From Collinsella sp. An7 (lineage in GTDB: Bacteria > Actinomycetota > Coriobacteriia > Coriobacteriales > Coriobacteriaceae), in the NCBI RefSeq assembly GCF_002159335.1, contig NZ_NFHP01000002.1:124001-188000 (forward strand): DNA of 64,000 bases, in the 5' to 3' direction. Below are positions 1 through 7,032 of the stretch, in pieces. Under the pieces are notes generated by a model. It saw nothing but the letters and a program-made list of their open reading frames with translations. It was not told where the DNA came from and did not search any database. Within the stretch, counting starts at the first letter, position 1; every line of letters begins with the position of its first letter. The translations under genes were made by a program, and so were the position numbers.

Positions 1-446
1 GTCTTGCACTGAAGCGCGTTGCCCTCCATGCCACGGCGCGAGCGTATCGAGGTCTTGCGGGACTCGCACGCGGCAAGGCCCTCAAGAAGCTTCTCGTAGA
101 TGATGCCCTCGGGGGAATCGGGTATGGCCTCAAGGGCGGAAACCAGCTTCACCCCGTGGGCCTGAAGCTCGCGCTTGTATATGGGGGCATCGAACGGATC
201 GCGGCTGAACCTGTCCATCATGTAGACGAGGACGATGTCGGACTCGCCGGCGTTGGCGATCATCTTCTGGAACTGCGGGCGGTCATCCGTGCGCCCGGAT
301 ATGGCGTAGTCGCAGTACTCCGCCACTATGGCGTAGCCCTCGCGGGCGCACCAGTCGCGGCACACCCTGAGCTGGCCCTCGATAGACTCCTCGCGCTGCT
401 TGGAGCACGAGAACCGCGCGTAGAGAACGGCGGTCTTCTGTGACAT
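1..446 (-). CDS. Large serine recombinase (prophage integrase), 3' part beyond window edge
   Basis: The minus-strand frame opens at ATG 446-444 behind a strong AAAGGAGG site and runs off the left edge, so only about 148 N-terminal residues are seen. Residues 7-25 carry the resolvase/invertase start YARFS (Ser13 is the expected nucleophile) followed by KQREESIEGQL. Later DRFSRDPFD and a KLLEGLAACESRKTS helix match the catalytic domain and start of helix E. Large serine recombinases integrate and excise phage DNA between short att sites through a phosphoserine link. It is last in the leftward lysogeny unit, beside the expected left prophage end. The zinc-ribbon DNA-binding part is not visible, so a small resolvase cannot be formally excluded. 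Confidence 0.9.
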   Translation of the reverse strand, partial: MSQKTAVLYARFSCSKQREESIEGQLRVCRDWCAREGYAIVAEYCDYAISGRTDDRPQFQKMIANAGESDIVLVYMMDRFSRDPFDAPIYKRELQAHGVKLVSALEAIPDSPEGIIYEKLLEGLAACESRKTSIRSRRGMEGNALQCK

Positions 447-480
447 AATGTGCTCGCCTCCTTTCTAGGAGGGGTTTGCT

Positions 481-520
481 GCCCCGGTGATGTGTCTTGG
501 CGGACGCACCGGGGCTCTTT
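481..520. terminator. Possible terminator between lipoprotein gene and integrase
   Basis: A 9-bp perfect stem (481-489 GCCCCGGTG, 507-515 CACCGGGGC) with a 17-nt loop is followed on the plus side by TCTTTTATT. On the minus side, the direction of the flanking genes, the tract after the stem is not T-rich, so termination there is uncertain. Confidence 0.4.
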
Positions 521-1254
521 TATTCGGTCATAGGCCAGCCGCAGTCAACGTAGGCCTCAACGCTCGCATGCTCGGGAACCTCCTGAGAAATCGTAGAGAA
601 CGGGGCCGTTGAGCCGGGGGCAAGCTCGCCGTTGACGTACGTGTACGTGCCTCCCACGATTCCGCCGTCGGCGTTGCGGAACACCACCTGCACGCGGGTG
701 CCCGAGAAGGTTCCCTCTGTGTTGTTGGCGATCTCACCAGCAACGGTGGTCTCTCCCCACTCGTCAACGCTCTCGGTGATGTTCTCGATGGGAAGCTGGT
801 CGTAGAAATCCTTCTGGGTTATGTCCTGCTTCGTCCAACCGCTCGAACCAACCGAAGCGGTTACGTCCAGGCTCGCGGTGCTATCCGGTGCGCCCATGTC
901 GCCGCAAATGGCGGTCTGACCGTCCGGGAACATCAGGGTGATGTAGTCGTCAAGCGTATCGACAACGTTGCCATCTGAGTCGCGAGCTGCAACGGTCACG
1001 TGTATGTTCTCCGCTGCCCACGATGAGTTCGGGTTGCTCACGATCGCTGCAAAGTGCGCGCTTCCGTACGAGTCGAAGTAAAAGCCAGACTCAACGACCT
1101 CAAGATCAATCGGCTCAGCCTCAGACACGGCATCTGTGGTTGCTGGCTCATTCACCTGATTCGAGCCCATTTCTTGCGTTTTGCCGGTGCAACCGGAAAG
1201 GCCCAAAAGGGCAGTTCCTGTTACGAAAACGAACTCTCTTCTCGTAAGGCTCAT
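520..1254 (-). CDS. Phage-encoded lipoprotein, candidate superinfection-exclusion factor
   Basis: This encodes 244 residues from ATG 1254, whose ATGA overlaps the stop of the upstream repressor; GAGGAGG sits just before it, so I prefer this start to one five codons earlier. MSLTRREFVFVTGTALLGL followed by SGC is a lipoprotein signal peptide with lipobox Cys. The mature part has a Thr/Ser/Asp-rich linker, then two beta-rich segments resembling FxLYD-type extracellular domains. The protein should be anchored outside the cell membrane. Its place between repressor and integrase is that of Ltp of Streptococcus phage TP-J34, a lipoprotein that blocks DNA injection by related phages. Exclusion function is inferred from position and topology only; I see no sequence match to Ltp. 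Confidence 0.75.
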   Translation of the reverse strand: MSLTRREFVFVTGTALLGLSGCTGKTQEMGSNQVNEPATTDAVSEAEPIDLEVVESGFYFDSYGSAHFAAIVSNPNSSWAAENIHVTVAARDSDGNVVDTLDDYITLMFPDGQTAICGDMGAPDSTASLDVTASVGSSGWTKQDITQKDFYDQLPIENITESVDEWGETTVAGEIANNTEGTFSGTRVQVVFRNADGGIVGGTYTYVNGELAPGSTAPFSTISQEVPEHASVEAYVDCGWPMTE

Positions 1255-1466
1255 TGATCCTCCTCGCATGTCATCCGTGCCATCTCCTCAAGCGAAACAC
1301 CTAGGGCATCTGCTATAGCCTTCGCCTTCCCCAGCGTTGGCTCCTTCGCCCTTCCCTTCAAAAGTGCATTGATAGTCGATCGCGGCGAGCCAATGGCGTG
1401 CGCAAGCTCAGCAGGCGTCATCCCCTTCTGCTCAAGGTAGTGCGCAAGCACGTCCCGGTACTCCAT
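1251..1466 (-). CDS. HTH XRE-family repressor (CI-like), short
   Basis: The 71-residue protein is essentially one Cro/C1-type helix-turn-helix domain: TPAELAHAIGSPRSTINALLKG holds the two HTH helices, followed by AKAIADALGVSLEEM. It lacks the C-terminal dimerisation or peptidase domain of lambda-type repressors. It is the first gene of the leftward unit, divergent from another HTH gene, with GTACAAA operators between. This placement suggests a lysogeny repressor. The start at ATG 1466 has AGAGAGG upstream. Whether it or the rightward HTH protein is the true repressor cannot be decided from sequence. Confidence 0.85.
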   Translation of the reverse strand: MEYRDVLAHYLEQKGMTPAELAHAIGSPRSTINALLKGRAKEPTLGKAKAIADALGVSLEEMARMTCEEDQ

Positions 1467-1498
1467 CTCACGCCTCTCTTAGAGTCCAATTATTTACA

Positions 1499-1562
1499 CG
1501 TACAAAGTATTGCACGGTGCAAAACTTTGTACAATACTAACAGGCGTACAAAGTTTTGTACG
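1499..1562. promoter_or_regulatory. Divergent operator/promoter region of the lysis-lysogeny switch
   Basis: The region between the two HTH genes holds GTACAAAGT at 1500-1508 and its inverse ACTTTGTAC at 1524-1532, a near-perfect palindrome CGTACAAA-GT-TTTGTACG at 1545-1562, and an inner palindrome TTGCAC-G-GTGCAA at 1510-1522. Rightward, TACAAT at 1530-1535 is a good -10 box and overlaps the second operator arm. Leftward, TTGCAC and downstream TGTAAAT resemble a promoter. The repeated GTACAAA half-sites are the likely targets of one or both flanking regulators. Confidence 0.7.
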
Positions 1563-1579
1563 CGAGAGAGGGGAGAGAG

Positions 1580-1795
1580 ATGACCCTGCAAGAGAAGGTA
1601 GGCCAGTATGTCGAGGCCAACCAAATGACAATGGGCGCGTTTGCCGACAAGCTCGGGATGAGCCGCTCGTCGTTGTTTAACAAAATGCGCGGATCAAACG
1701 AGTTCAGCCTTTCCGAGGCTTTCAACATGTCGCGCATCCTCGGCATGTCGCTTGACGAGTTTTATCGCCTCGCGGTTATCCAGCAGGTTTGCTAG
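1580..1795 (+). CDS. HTH XRE-family regulator (Cro-like)
   Basis: This is the first gene of the rightward early transcript, 71 residues from ATG 1580. An ATG at 1556 is in frame but has no ribosome site, while GAGGGGAGAG precedes 1580. MGAFADKLGMSRSSLFNKM is a recognisable helix-turn-helix, followed by a short SLSEAFNMSRILGMSLDEF segment typical of XRE proteins. Its position opposite the CI-like gene and next to the operator palindromes suggests a Cro-type control role. Confidence 0.82.
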   Translation: MTLQEKVGQYVEANQMTMGAFADKLGMSRSSLFNKMRGSNEFSLSEAFNMSRILGMSLDEFYRLAVIQQVC

Positions 1796-1803
1796 GGCTC
1801 GCC

Positions 1804-1893
1804 ATGGAAATCAACGAGCGCATCGAGTACATGCGCGACTTCCTCACAGCGCTCTACCTGCAATGGCTCGAGGAAGGTGAGCCGGTCAGGTGA
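1804..1893 (+). CDS. Small acidic phage peptide, 29 aa
   Basis: A short frame starting MEINERIEYMRDFLTALYL, ending in a GTGA overlap with the next gene. Codon use fits the neighbours and the tight coupling argues that it is translated. The ribosome site is weak. No function can be assigned. Confidence 0.45.
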   Translation: MEINERIEYMRDFLTALYLQWLEEGEPVR

Positions 1894-2252
1894 AGTGGAC
1901 TACCCGAGAAATCAAGTACCTCGAGGAGCACGCGGGCGACGGGGCGGCGGCAATAGCCGATGTGCTAGGACGCTCGGTTCGCTCGGTCGAGTCGCAGGCA
2001 CGCCGCTTCGGACTCTCACTCCGGAGGTCTTGGCAGTGCCCGAAGTGCGGGATGCGCGTGCACACGCCTCTATCGCCCAAGACGGGCTGGTGCGTCGCAT
2101 GCACCCGCGAGCTTCGCAACGAGCGGATCGCCGAAGAGGTACGGGAGCTTCAGGAGGAGGTGAGACGGGAGGAGAGGGTCAACCGCGAGCGACAGAGGCT
2201 CTACAGCGCGAAGCACAGGGCCAAGAAAAAGCTCAAAAACATGCGTAAGTAA
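1890..2252 (+). CDS. Small DNA-binding protein: Myb/SANT-like HTH plus zinc ribbon
   Basis: A 120-residue protein with GTG start overlapping the previous stop. Residues 1-45 (TTREIKYLEEH, AAIADVLGRSVRSVESQARR) form a Myb/SANT-like trihelical HTH. CPKCG and CVAC about 20 residues apart can hold a zinc ion. The C-terminus is a long basic, charged helix. It probably binds phage DNA as an early regulator; the target is unknown. Confidence 0.65.
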   Translation: MKWTTREIKYLEEHAGDGAAAIADVLGRSVRSVESQARRFGLSLRRSWQCPKCGMRVHTPLSPKTGWCVACTRELRNERIAEEVRELQEEVRREERVNRERQRLYSAKHRAKKKLKNMRK

Positions 2253-2296
2253 TGCGTACTCACGAGTACCTGCGGAAACGTAAGAAAGGAGAGAAC

Positions 2297-2578
2297 GTGA
2301 CCAAGCAAAAGAAATATCCGGGCACCCCCACCTACCACAGCACGAGCGCCCGGAACGGCCGAAGGGCCGCGAACAGCGTAACACGCCAGACGCGCATGCC
2401 AGCGCACGTGATGCGCATCCCCGCCGAAATCCAGCGGGAAAACCAGATGCGCGCCTTCAGGCTCGGCGTCTTGGTCGGCTTCGCCGCCACCGCTCTGGTG
2501 CTCGGCGCCGTCCTCTGGCTCTGGGTCATCCCAACGATGGACGCGGCAGTCGCGACCGCTCAGGGGATGGTCATGTGA
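2297..2578 (+). CDS. Small single-pass membrane protein
   Basis: I take GTG 2297 (93 aa) because AAGAAAGGAG lies 6 bases upstream; an ATG at 2252 overlapping the previous stop is the alternative (108 aa). A basic N-terminal half precedes one transmembrane helix (LGVLVGFAATALVLGAVLWL). No recognised family. It sits in the early region between a DNA-binding protein and an unknown gene. Confidence 0.55.
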   Translation: MTKQKKYPGTPTYHSTSARNGRRAANSVTRQTRMPAHVMRIPAEIQRENQMRAFRLGVLVGFAATALVLGAVLWLWVIPTMDAAVATAQGMVM

Positions 2579-2910
2579 GGAGCATGAAGCCGACCAGCGA
2601 CCAGATGGCTCTCCCCGGCCTCGACGGCAAGGGCGAGCAGCGCATGGCGGACGCACGTGCCTGGGTGGACGCCCACCCCGAGGAGTTCGGCTGGTACAAG
2701 GCCAACGCTCGCCGAGAGTGCGCCAAGCCGCACGACGGCAAGGCCAGCCCGAACCGCTGCATCTACGGCATGCGCATAACGTTCGGCATCGAGCTGCCCA
2801 ACTACCTCGCGCCGTACCTCGCGCGCATCGCCATGGAGCAAGACCCGTCCATCCGCATGAGGGTGGCGCGCAGCGACGCCGACTGCTATACGACGGCGGT
2901 GCTCAAATGA
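2575..2910 (+). CDS. Phage protein of unknown function, 111 aa
   Basis: GTG 2575 overlaps the previous stop; ATG 2584 is an alternative start. The protein has DARAWVDAHPEEFGWYKANA and a conserved-looking core CIYGMRITFGIELPNYLAPY, which suggests a compact helical domain. It is translationally coupled to rusA downstream, so a role in early DNA metabolism is possible but unproven. Confidence 0.6.
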   Translation: MRSMKPTSDQMALPGLDGKGEQRMADARAWVDAHPEEFGWYKANARRECAKPHDGKASPNRCIYGMRITFGIELPNYLAPYLARIAMEQDPSIRMRVARSDADCYTTAVLK

Positions 2911-3398
2911 GCTGGAAGACCAAGCGCGTGGGCGTGGCCGAGTGCGTCATGTGCTTCCCGGAGGTTCCCACCAAGCAGCGACCGAAGTTCGACACGAAGC
3001 GCTTCCGCACCTACACGCCGGACAAGACCCGGCACGCCGAGAAGTCCATCAAGCGCCAGTGGGAGGCCGCAGCGGGCGACCGCTGGAAGGACTTCGCCAC
3101 CGAGGTGCGCGTCTTCATCGAGGTTCAGCGCCCCTTGGCCAAGAGCAACCCGAAGTACTGGTCGGGGCGTCCCGACCTCATGAAGCCGGATGCGGACAAC
3201 TTGGCCAAGGTCATCTGCGACAGCCTCAACGGGCTCGCGTACCGCGATGACTGCCAGATCACGCAGCTCGGTGTGACCTTCGACCCAAGAACCCCATACA
3301 GCGACGAGTGCCTCGTGAGGGTGCGCGTCGAGTACTACAGCGAGAGATACGAGAAGGAGGCCAACGAGGCCCACATGCTCACCGAAAGGAGCGAGTAA
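2907..3398 (+). CDS. rusA: RusA-family Holliday junction resolvase
   Basis: The start at ATG 2907 overlaps the previous stop (ATGA). The 163-residue protein has the RusA signature: KPDADNLAKVICDSLNG followed by YRDDCQI, supplying the cluster of acidic residues that bind the catalytic metal. An N-terminal PTKQRPKF segment matches the usual start of the fold. RusA enzymes cut four-way junctions symmetrically as dimers and resolve phage recombination intermediates before packaging. Its neighbours are an annealing protein and SSB, consistent with a recombination module. Confidence 0.88.
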   Translation: MSWKTKRVGVAECVMCFPEVPTKQRPKFDTKRFRTYTPDKTRHAEKSIKRQWEAAAGDRWKDFATEVRVFIEVQRPLAKSNPKYWSGRPDLMKPDADNLAKVICDSLNGLAYRDDCQITQLGVTFDPRTPYSDECLVRVRVEYYSERYEKEANEAHMLTERSE

Positions 3399-3880
3399 TG
3401 AACATCACCAAGGATGAGCAGCTTGCCCTGCTCGTTGCAATCGACAAGCGTGTCACCCCCGCGCTGAAGGACGCCAAGGACGAGGCACGCGCGGAGATCA
3501 TGGGCGCCTACGCCGAGAACGGCACCGACCGCAAGGCGATTCTGGTGGGCGGCGAGAAGGTCGGCGAGGTCGGCATCAGCTACTCCAAGCCCGCGCCGTT
3601 CATCTACGCCGAGCAGATGCCCGCTGCCCTCGACTTCCTGCGGCAGGTCGGCCTCGTTCAGGAGGCACCGGCGAAGGGCTGGGAGACCCAGTTCGACCTC
3701 ATCGGTGGCCAGGTCGTCTACAAGCCCACCGGCGAGGTGGTCGAGTGGGCCGGTTGGAGCCCCAAGGCGGCCAAGACGGCGGCGGTACGCGGCTGCAAGC
3801 CCGAGGACGTCATGCGCGCCTTCGGCCCGCGCCTCGCATCCGTGGACGCCGTGGCCCTGCTTGAAGGGGAGGTGGAGTAG
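3398..3880 (+). CDS. Unknown early phage protein preceding the ERF recombinase
   Basis: A 160-residue protein starting at ATG 3398 in a TAATG overlap with rusA. The N-terminus (EQLALLVAIDKRVTPALKDA) is helical and resembles scaffolding segments in recombination-cassette proteins, followed by a region with ILVGGEKVGEVGISYSKP. No catalytic motif is seen. It lies directly upstream of the annealing protein, so it may assist recombination, but this is inference only. Confidence 0.6.
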   Translation: MNITKDEQLALLVAIDKRVTPALKDAKDEARAEIMGAYAENGTDRKAILVGGEKVGEVGISYSKPAPFIYAEQMPAALDFLRQVGLVQEAPAKGWETQFDLIGGQVVYKPTGEVVEWAGWSPKAAKTAAVRGCKPEDVMRAFGPRLASVDAVALLEGEVE

Positions 3881-4564
3881 ATGGATGAGACGCAGACCTA
3901 CGAGGGCCTTGCCGCTGAGCTGATGGAGCTTCTGTCTGAGGCACAGAAGGAGATGCCCAACCCGAAGAAGTCCCGCGAGGGCCAAAAGGGCTACCAGAAG
4001 TACAAGTACGCCACGCTCGACGCCGTTTTGGACATCGTGAAGGCGCCGCTCAACGAGCGTGGAATCTTCCTGTCGCAGCCGTCGGGCAAGCTCGATGACG
4101 GGACCATGCGGGTGCAGACGGTGGTCTTCTACAAGGGAACCCAGATGGTTCTCGACACGAAGCCCTACGAGTATGACAGCGACCCGCAGGAGTTCGGCAA
4201 GCGCGAGACCTACGCGCGCCGCTACTCGCTGCTCACCGCATTCGGCCTCGCCGGGGAGGACGACACCGACGGCGACACCGGACCGGCGAAGGCCGCTCCC
4301 AAACCCGCCTCCAAGGCGGCGCAGCCGAAGAAGGAGCAGCAGGTTCCCGACCGCCGAACCCGCATGCTCGCCAAGGTCGCGAAGTACAAGGCGACCCTCA
4401 TGGAGCGAGGCCTCTCCGAGGACGGGCTCAACGCCTACCTGACCGCCCACTACAACGTGGACTCTCCCGACAAGCTCACCGACGAGCAGCTGATCGACTA
4501 CGGCAAGCAGCTCGCGAAGACGGTCGAGGAGTACGAGGGGAAGGAGACCCCGAATGTCGATTAA
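3881..4564 (+). CDS. erf: ERF-family single-strand annealing protein
   Basis: This 227-residue protein carries the ERF signature: KYKYATLDAVLDIVKAPLNE, GIFLSQPSG, TVVFYKGTQMV, and GKRETYARRYSLLTAFGLAG. ERF proteins anneal complementary single strands in RecA-independent recombination and help circularise phage genomes. A Pro/Ala/Lys-rich linker leads to a C-terminal helical part (MLAKVAKYKATLMERGL) likely used for partner contacts. It overlaps ssb by 11 bases. Confidence 0.88.
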   Translation: MDETQTYEGLAAELMELLSEAQKEMPNPKKSREGQKGYQKYKYATLDAVLDIVKAPLNERGIFLSQPSGKLDDGTMRVQTVVFYKGTQMVLDTKPYEYDSDPQEFGKRETYARRYSLLTAFGLAGEDDTDGDTGPAKAAPKPASKAAQPKKEQQVPDRRTRMLAKVAKYKATLMERGLSEDGLNAYLTAHYNVDSPDKLTDEQLIDYGKQLAKTVEEYEGKETPNVD

Positions 4565-4949
4565 CCGCGTGAACCTATCGGGCAACCTGACCCGAGACCC
4601 CGAGCTCCGCATGACCAAGGGCGGGAAGCAGGTGCTCTCCTTCGGCCTCGCCGTGAACGACCGCATGAGGAACCAGCAGACCGGGGTGTGGGAGGACCGG
4701 CCCAACTTCGTTGACTGCATCATCTTCGGCAACCGCGCCGAGGCGGTGGCCAAGTACGTCTCCAAGGGGAGCAAGGTGGCCGTCGACGGCAAGCTCCGCT
4801 ACAGCTCCTGGGAGACCAAGGACGGCCAGAGGCGCAGCAAGCTCGAGGTGGTCGTGGACGAGATCGAGTTCATGACCGGCAAGCGGCAGGGCCAGGGCTC
4901 GGACGAGCAGCCGCCCGCCGACGTCTACGACGAGGACATTCCCTTCTAG
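4554..4949 (+). CDS. ssb: Single-stranded DNA-binding protein
   Basis: A 131-residue OB-fold protein: VNLSGNLTRDPELRMTKGGK at the start, FGLAVNDRM, NFVDCIIFGNRAEAVAKYV and SKVAVDGKLRYSSW are classic SSB segments. It ends in DEDIPF, the acidic tail used to recruit replication and repair proteins. It overlaps the annealing-protein gene, so the two are made together. It is shorter than host SSBs, mostly through a reduced linker. Confidence 0.95.
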   Translation: MSINRVNLSGNLTRDPELRMTKGGKQVLSFGLAVNDRMRNQQTGVWEDRPNFVDCIIFGNRAEAVAKYVSKGSKVAVDGKLRYSSWETKDGQRRSKLEVVVDEIEFMTGKRQGQGSDEQPPADVYDEDIPF

Positions 4950-4957
4950 GAGGAAGC

Positions 4958-5314
4958 ATGGAGAAGACCTACTCAATCGGGGGGCTTGCCGCGCAGGCGT
5001 ATCTGCGCGACGCCGGACACCCCCAGGCAAGCGCGGCCGGCTACGAGTGCCCGGAGGGAAGGGCGGACATCGTCTGCGTCGACGCCGACTCGACCACCCT
5101 TGTCTTCGTGACGGCGAAGCGCGCGCGCAAGGGCTCGGAGCTCGAGCCGTCCTACAGCCAGAAGAGGCTGTCGCGCATCGCCATGTGCTACCTCGTGGAG
5201 CACCCTGGCGTTGAGAGCCTCAGCTGCGACGTGCTGTGCGCGCTGATCGGAAGCGGCGGAACCGTGACCGTCTCGTGCGTAAAGGGCGCCTACGTCTGGA
5301 AGCACGAGGAGTAG
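4958..5314 (+). CDS. YraN/UPF0102-like nuclease-fold protein, catalytic Glu not conserved
   Basis: The 118-residue protein resembles YraN (UPF0102): GYECPEGRADIVCVDADSTT corresponds to the family's GEIDL strand, TLVFVTAKRARKG to VFVEVKTR, and QKRLSRIAMCYL to the KQRRL helix. In the restriction-endonuclease-like fold Asp, Glu and Lys bind metal. Here the Asp (ADIV) and the Lys (AKR) are present but the Glu of the EVK motif is replaced by Thr. It may be inactive, a DNA-binding partner, or use another acidic residue. AGGAGG lies 4 bases before the start. Confidence 0.65.
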   Translation: MEKTYSIGGLAAQAYLRDAGHPQASAAGYECPEGRADIVCVDADSTTLVFVTAKRARKGSELEPSYSQKRLSRIAMCYLVEHPGVESLSCDVLCALIGSGGTVTVSCVKGAYVWKHEE

Positions 5315-5318
5315 CGCC

Positions 5319-5942
5319 ATGACGGAAGCCAAGTTCACATGGTTTCCGAAGCTGACCGCCACGGCGGCCAAGGTGCCGGAGGAGCAGCGCGGAGCTCTCC
5401 TCTGGGCCTTGGCCCTCTACGGCACCACCGGCGAGGAGTCCGACCTTGAGTGGCCGCTCGACGCGATCTTCGAGGGGCTGCGCGAGGACATCGACAACTC
5501 CAAGCGGGCAATCACGGCGGGGAAAACGGGGGGACGCGGGAGGCGAAAGGGCGCTTCAAGCGACTCGAAAGACCCCTTTGCTGAAAGCGAAACCCCCCTT
5601 TCCGATGATGCAAACCCCGCTTACGCCGAGGACGATACGGGGGTTTCGGAAATCGAAAACGGGGGTTCGGCATCTACCGAACCCAAACCATACCAATCCA
5701 TACCAAACCACACCAAGCCAAAGAAAGAGAGGCGCTTCACGCCTCCCACCGTCGAGGAGGTGCGCGAGCACTGCCGGGAGAGGGGCTACACCTTCGACCC
5801 CGAGGCCTTCGTGGCGTTCTACGAGTCCAAGGGCTGGAAGGTCGGGAGAAACCCCATGAGGTCGTGGCAGGCGGCTTGCACCACGTGGCAGAAGCGGCAG
5901 GGCGGGAAGGAGGCCAGCAATGACGAGTACTCGAATCTCTGA
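5319..5942 (+). CDS. Phage replisome organiser (DUF6291-like)
   Basis: The 207-residue protein has an N-terminal helical domain (TWFPKLTATAAKVPEEQRGA, LLWALALYGTTGEE) like DUF6291 replication proteins. A long low-complexity hydrophilic linker follows, then a C-terminal module (VEEVREHCRERGYTFDPEAF, YESKGWKVGRNPMRSWQAA) common in phage replisome organisers. It overlaps the DnaC-like loader by 23 bases. In such pairs the organiser binds the origin and recruits the loader and host helicase. Any origin inside this gene is not identifiable by eye. Confidence 0.75.
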   Translation: MTEAKFTWFPKLTATAAKVPEEQRGALLWALALYGTTGEESDLEWPLDAIFEGLREDIDNSKRAITAGKTGGRGRRKGASSDSKDPFAESETPLSDDANPAYAEDDTGVSEIENGGSASTEPKPYQSIPNHTKPKKERRFTPPTVEEVREHCRERGYTFDPEAFVAFYESKGWKVGRNPMRSWQAACTTWQKRQGGKEASNDEYSNL

Positions 5943-6570
5943 CGCGCTCAAGGCTGTCGAGATCCCCGACGGCGTCAGACCCTCCAAGCCCGTGCCCTTC
6001 GAGCAGACCGAGGAGTATCGGGAGACGCTGCGCCGGATGCGCGAGAGCAGCCTCCGCAAGGCCGGTCTGCGCGGCTCCTACATGAGCGCCCGCAGCGACG
6101 TGGGCGAGCGCGTGTGCGCCCTCATCGAGAGCGGGCGCGGCGCGTACCTCTGGGGCGAGCCGGGGCGCGGCAAGACCTACGCGGCGGCCCATGCGGTGCG
6201 CGTCGCCGTCGAGCGCTCCAAGGGCACCAAGCCGCCCGCGAAGCTCGTGAGCGCCAAGCACCTGCTGGACAGCATCCGCGACGGCTTCAACGGAGGAGAC
6301 CGCGACGCTCTGAGAAGGGCCGAGACCGTTCCGCTTCTGGCGCTTGACGACCTAGGTGCGGAGAGGCCCACCGACTGGGCAATCGAGACGCTCACGGGCC
6401 TCATAGACGCCAGAACCGCCGAGGGGCTGCCGACCATCGTCACGAGCAACTACAGCCTCGGGCAGCTGCGCGAGCTGTGGGGCGGCATGCCCGGCGCGCG
6501 CATCGCCTCAAGGCTCGGCGGGGCCTGCGAGCGCATCGAGGTGACTGGGCCGGACAGGAGGCTCCGATGA
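5920..6570 (+). CDS. DnaC/IstB-like helicase loader ATPase
   Basis: A 216-residue AAA+ protein. Walker A is GEPGRGKT, Walker B is VPLLALDDLGAE, and sensor 1 is TIVTSNYSLGQL, in the DnaC/IstB arrangement. Members load the replicative helicase onto phage origins with the adjacent organiser protein. The N-terminal 70 residues are helical, for helicase contact. Overlapping frames with both neighbours indicate one early operon. Confidence 0.88.
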   Translation: MTSTRISDALKAVEIPDGVRPSKPVPFEQTEEYRETLRRMRESSLRKAGLRGSYMSARSDVGERVCALIESGRGAYLWGEPGRGKTYAAAHAVRVAVERSKGTKPPAKLVSAKHLLDSIRDGFNGGDRDALRRAETVPLLALDDLGAERPTDWAIETLTGLIDARTAEGLPTIVTSNYSLGQLRELWGGMPGARIASRLGGACERIEVTGPDRRLR

Positions 6571-7031
6571 TCTCGATGGGACAGCTTCAGGGCCACTCGC
6601 TTGAGAGGGCCGAGCTTTACGGAAAGCCGCACGTGGGCGCGCGATACACCGGCAAGGGGGCGAGGGACTACGAGCGCACGCAGGAGTGGTGCTGCATCTG
6701 CGGCAAGCCCGCCATGAGCTGCCACCACGTCATCCCGAGGGGGCGCGGCGAGCGCTTCAACCTCGTCACGCCGAACGGCAAGTGGAGCCTTCGCAGCCCG
6801 CTGTTCGCGCTCTGCGGTTCCGGCACCACGGGGTGCCACGACGGGTTCCACGGCGCGGCACGATTCGTTCCCCGCTGGGTGTGGGACAACATCCAGTTCG
6901 AGCAGCAGTGGTGGGACGGGCTTCTTCTGAAGCTGTTCCCCCCGCACCATCCCGGCCTCTACGACTACGGGCGCTGGGAGATTGAAGACCGGGATACCGG
7001 CAGGATCATCACCATCAGGGAAAGGGTTTGA
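6567..7031 (+). CDS. HNH-type nuclease-like protein
   Basis: ATG 6567 overlaps the loader's stop. The 154-residue protein has CCICGKPAMSCHHVIPRGRG, an HNH-like treble-clef core, with a second Cys/His set at CGSGTTGCHDGFHG. The zinc ligands and HH pair fit HNH nucleases or recombination-associated nucleases. The C-terminus is aromatic-rich (WVWDNIQFEQQWWDG). It likely processes branched or single-strand DNA; the specific substrate is unknown. Confidence 0.72.
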   Translation: MISMGQLQGHSLERAELYGKPHVGARYTGKGARDYERTQEWCCICGKPAMSCHHVIPRGRGERFNLVTPNGKWSLRSPLFALCGSGTTGCHDGFHGAARFVPRWVWDNIQFEQQWWDGLLLKLFPPHHPGLYDYGRWEIEDRDTGRIITIRERV

Positions 7032-7032
7032 A

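Noticed and set aside
156-443. Plus-strand 95-residue frame at the left edge
   Set aside because: It is the antisense of the serine recombinase, which has a clear catalytic motif and ribosome site on the minus strand.
5600-5720. Replication origin iterons in the replisome organiser linker (repeated CCCC and AACC words)
   Set aside because: Repeats such as ACCAAACC are short and irregular and follow from the codons of the Pro/Lys/Asn linker.
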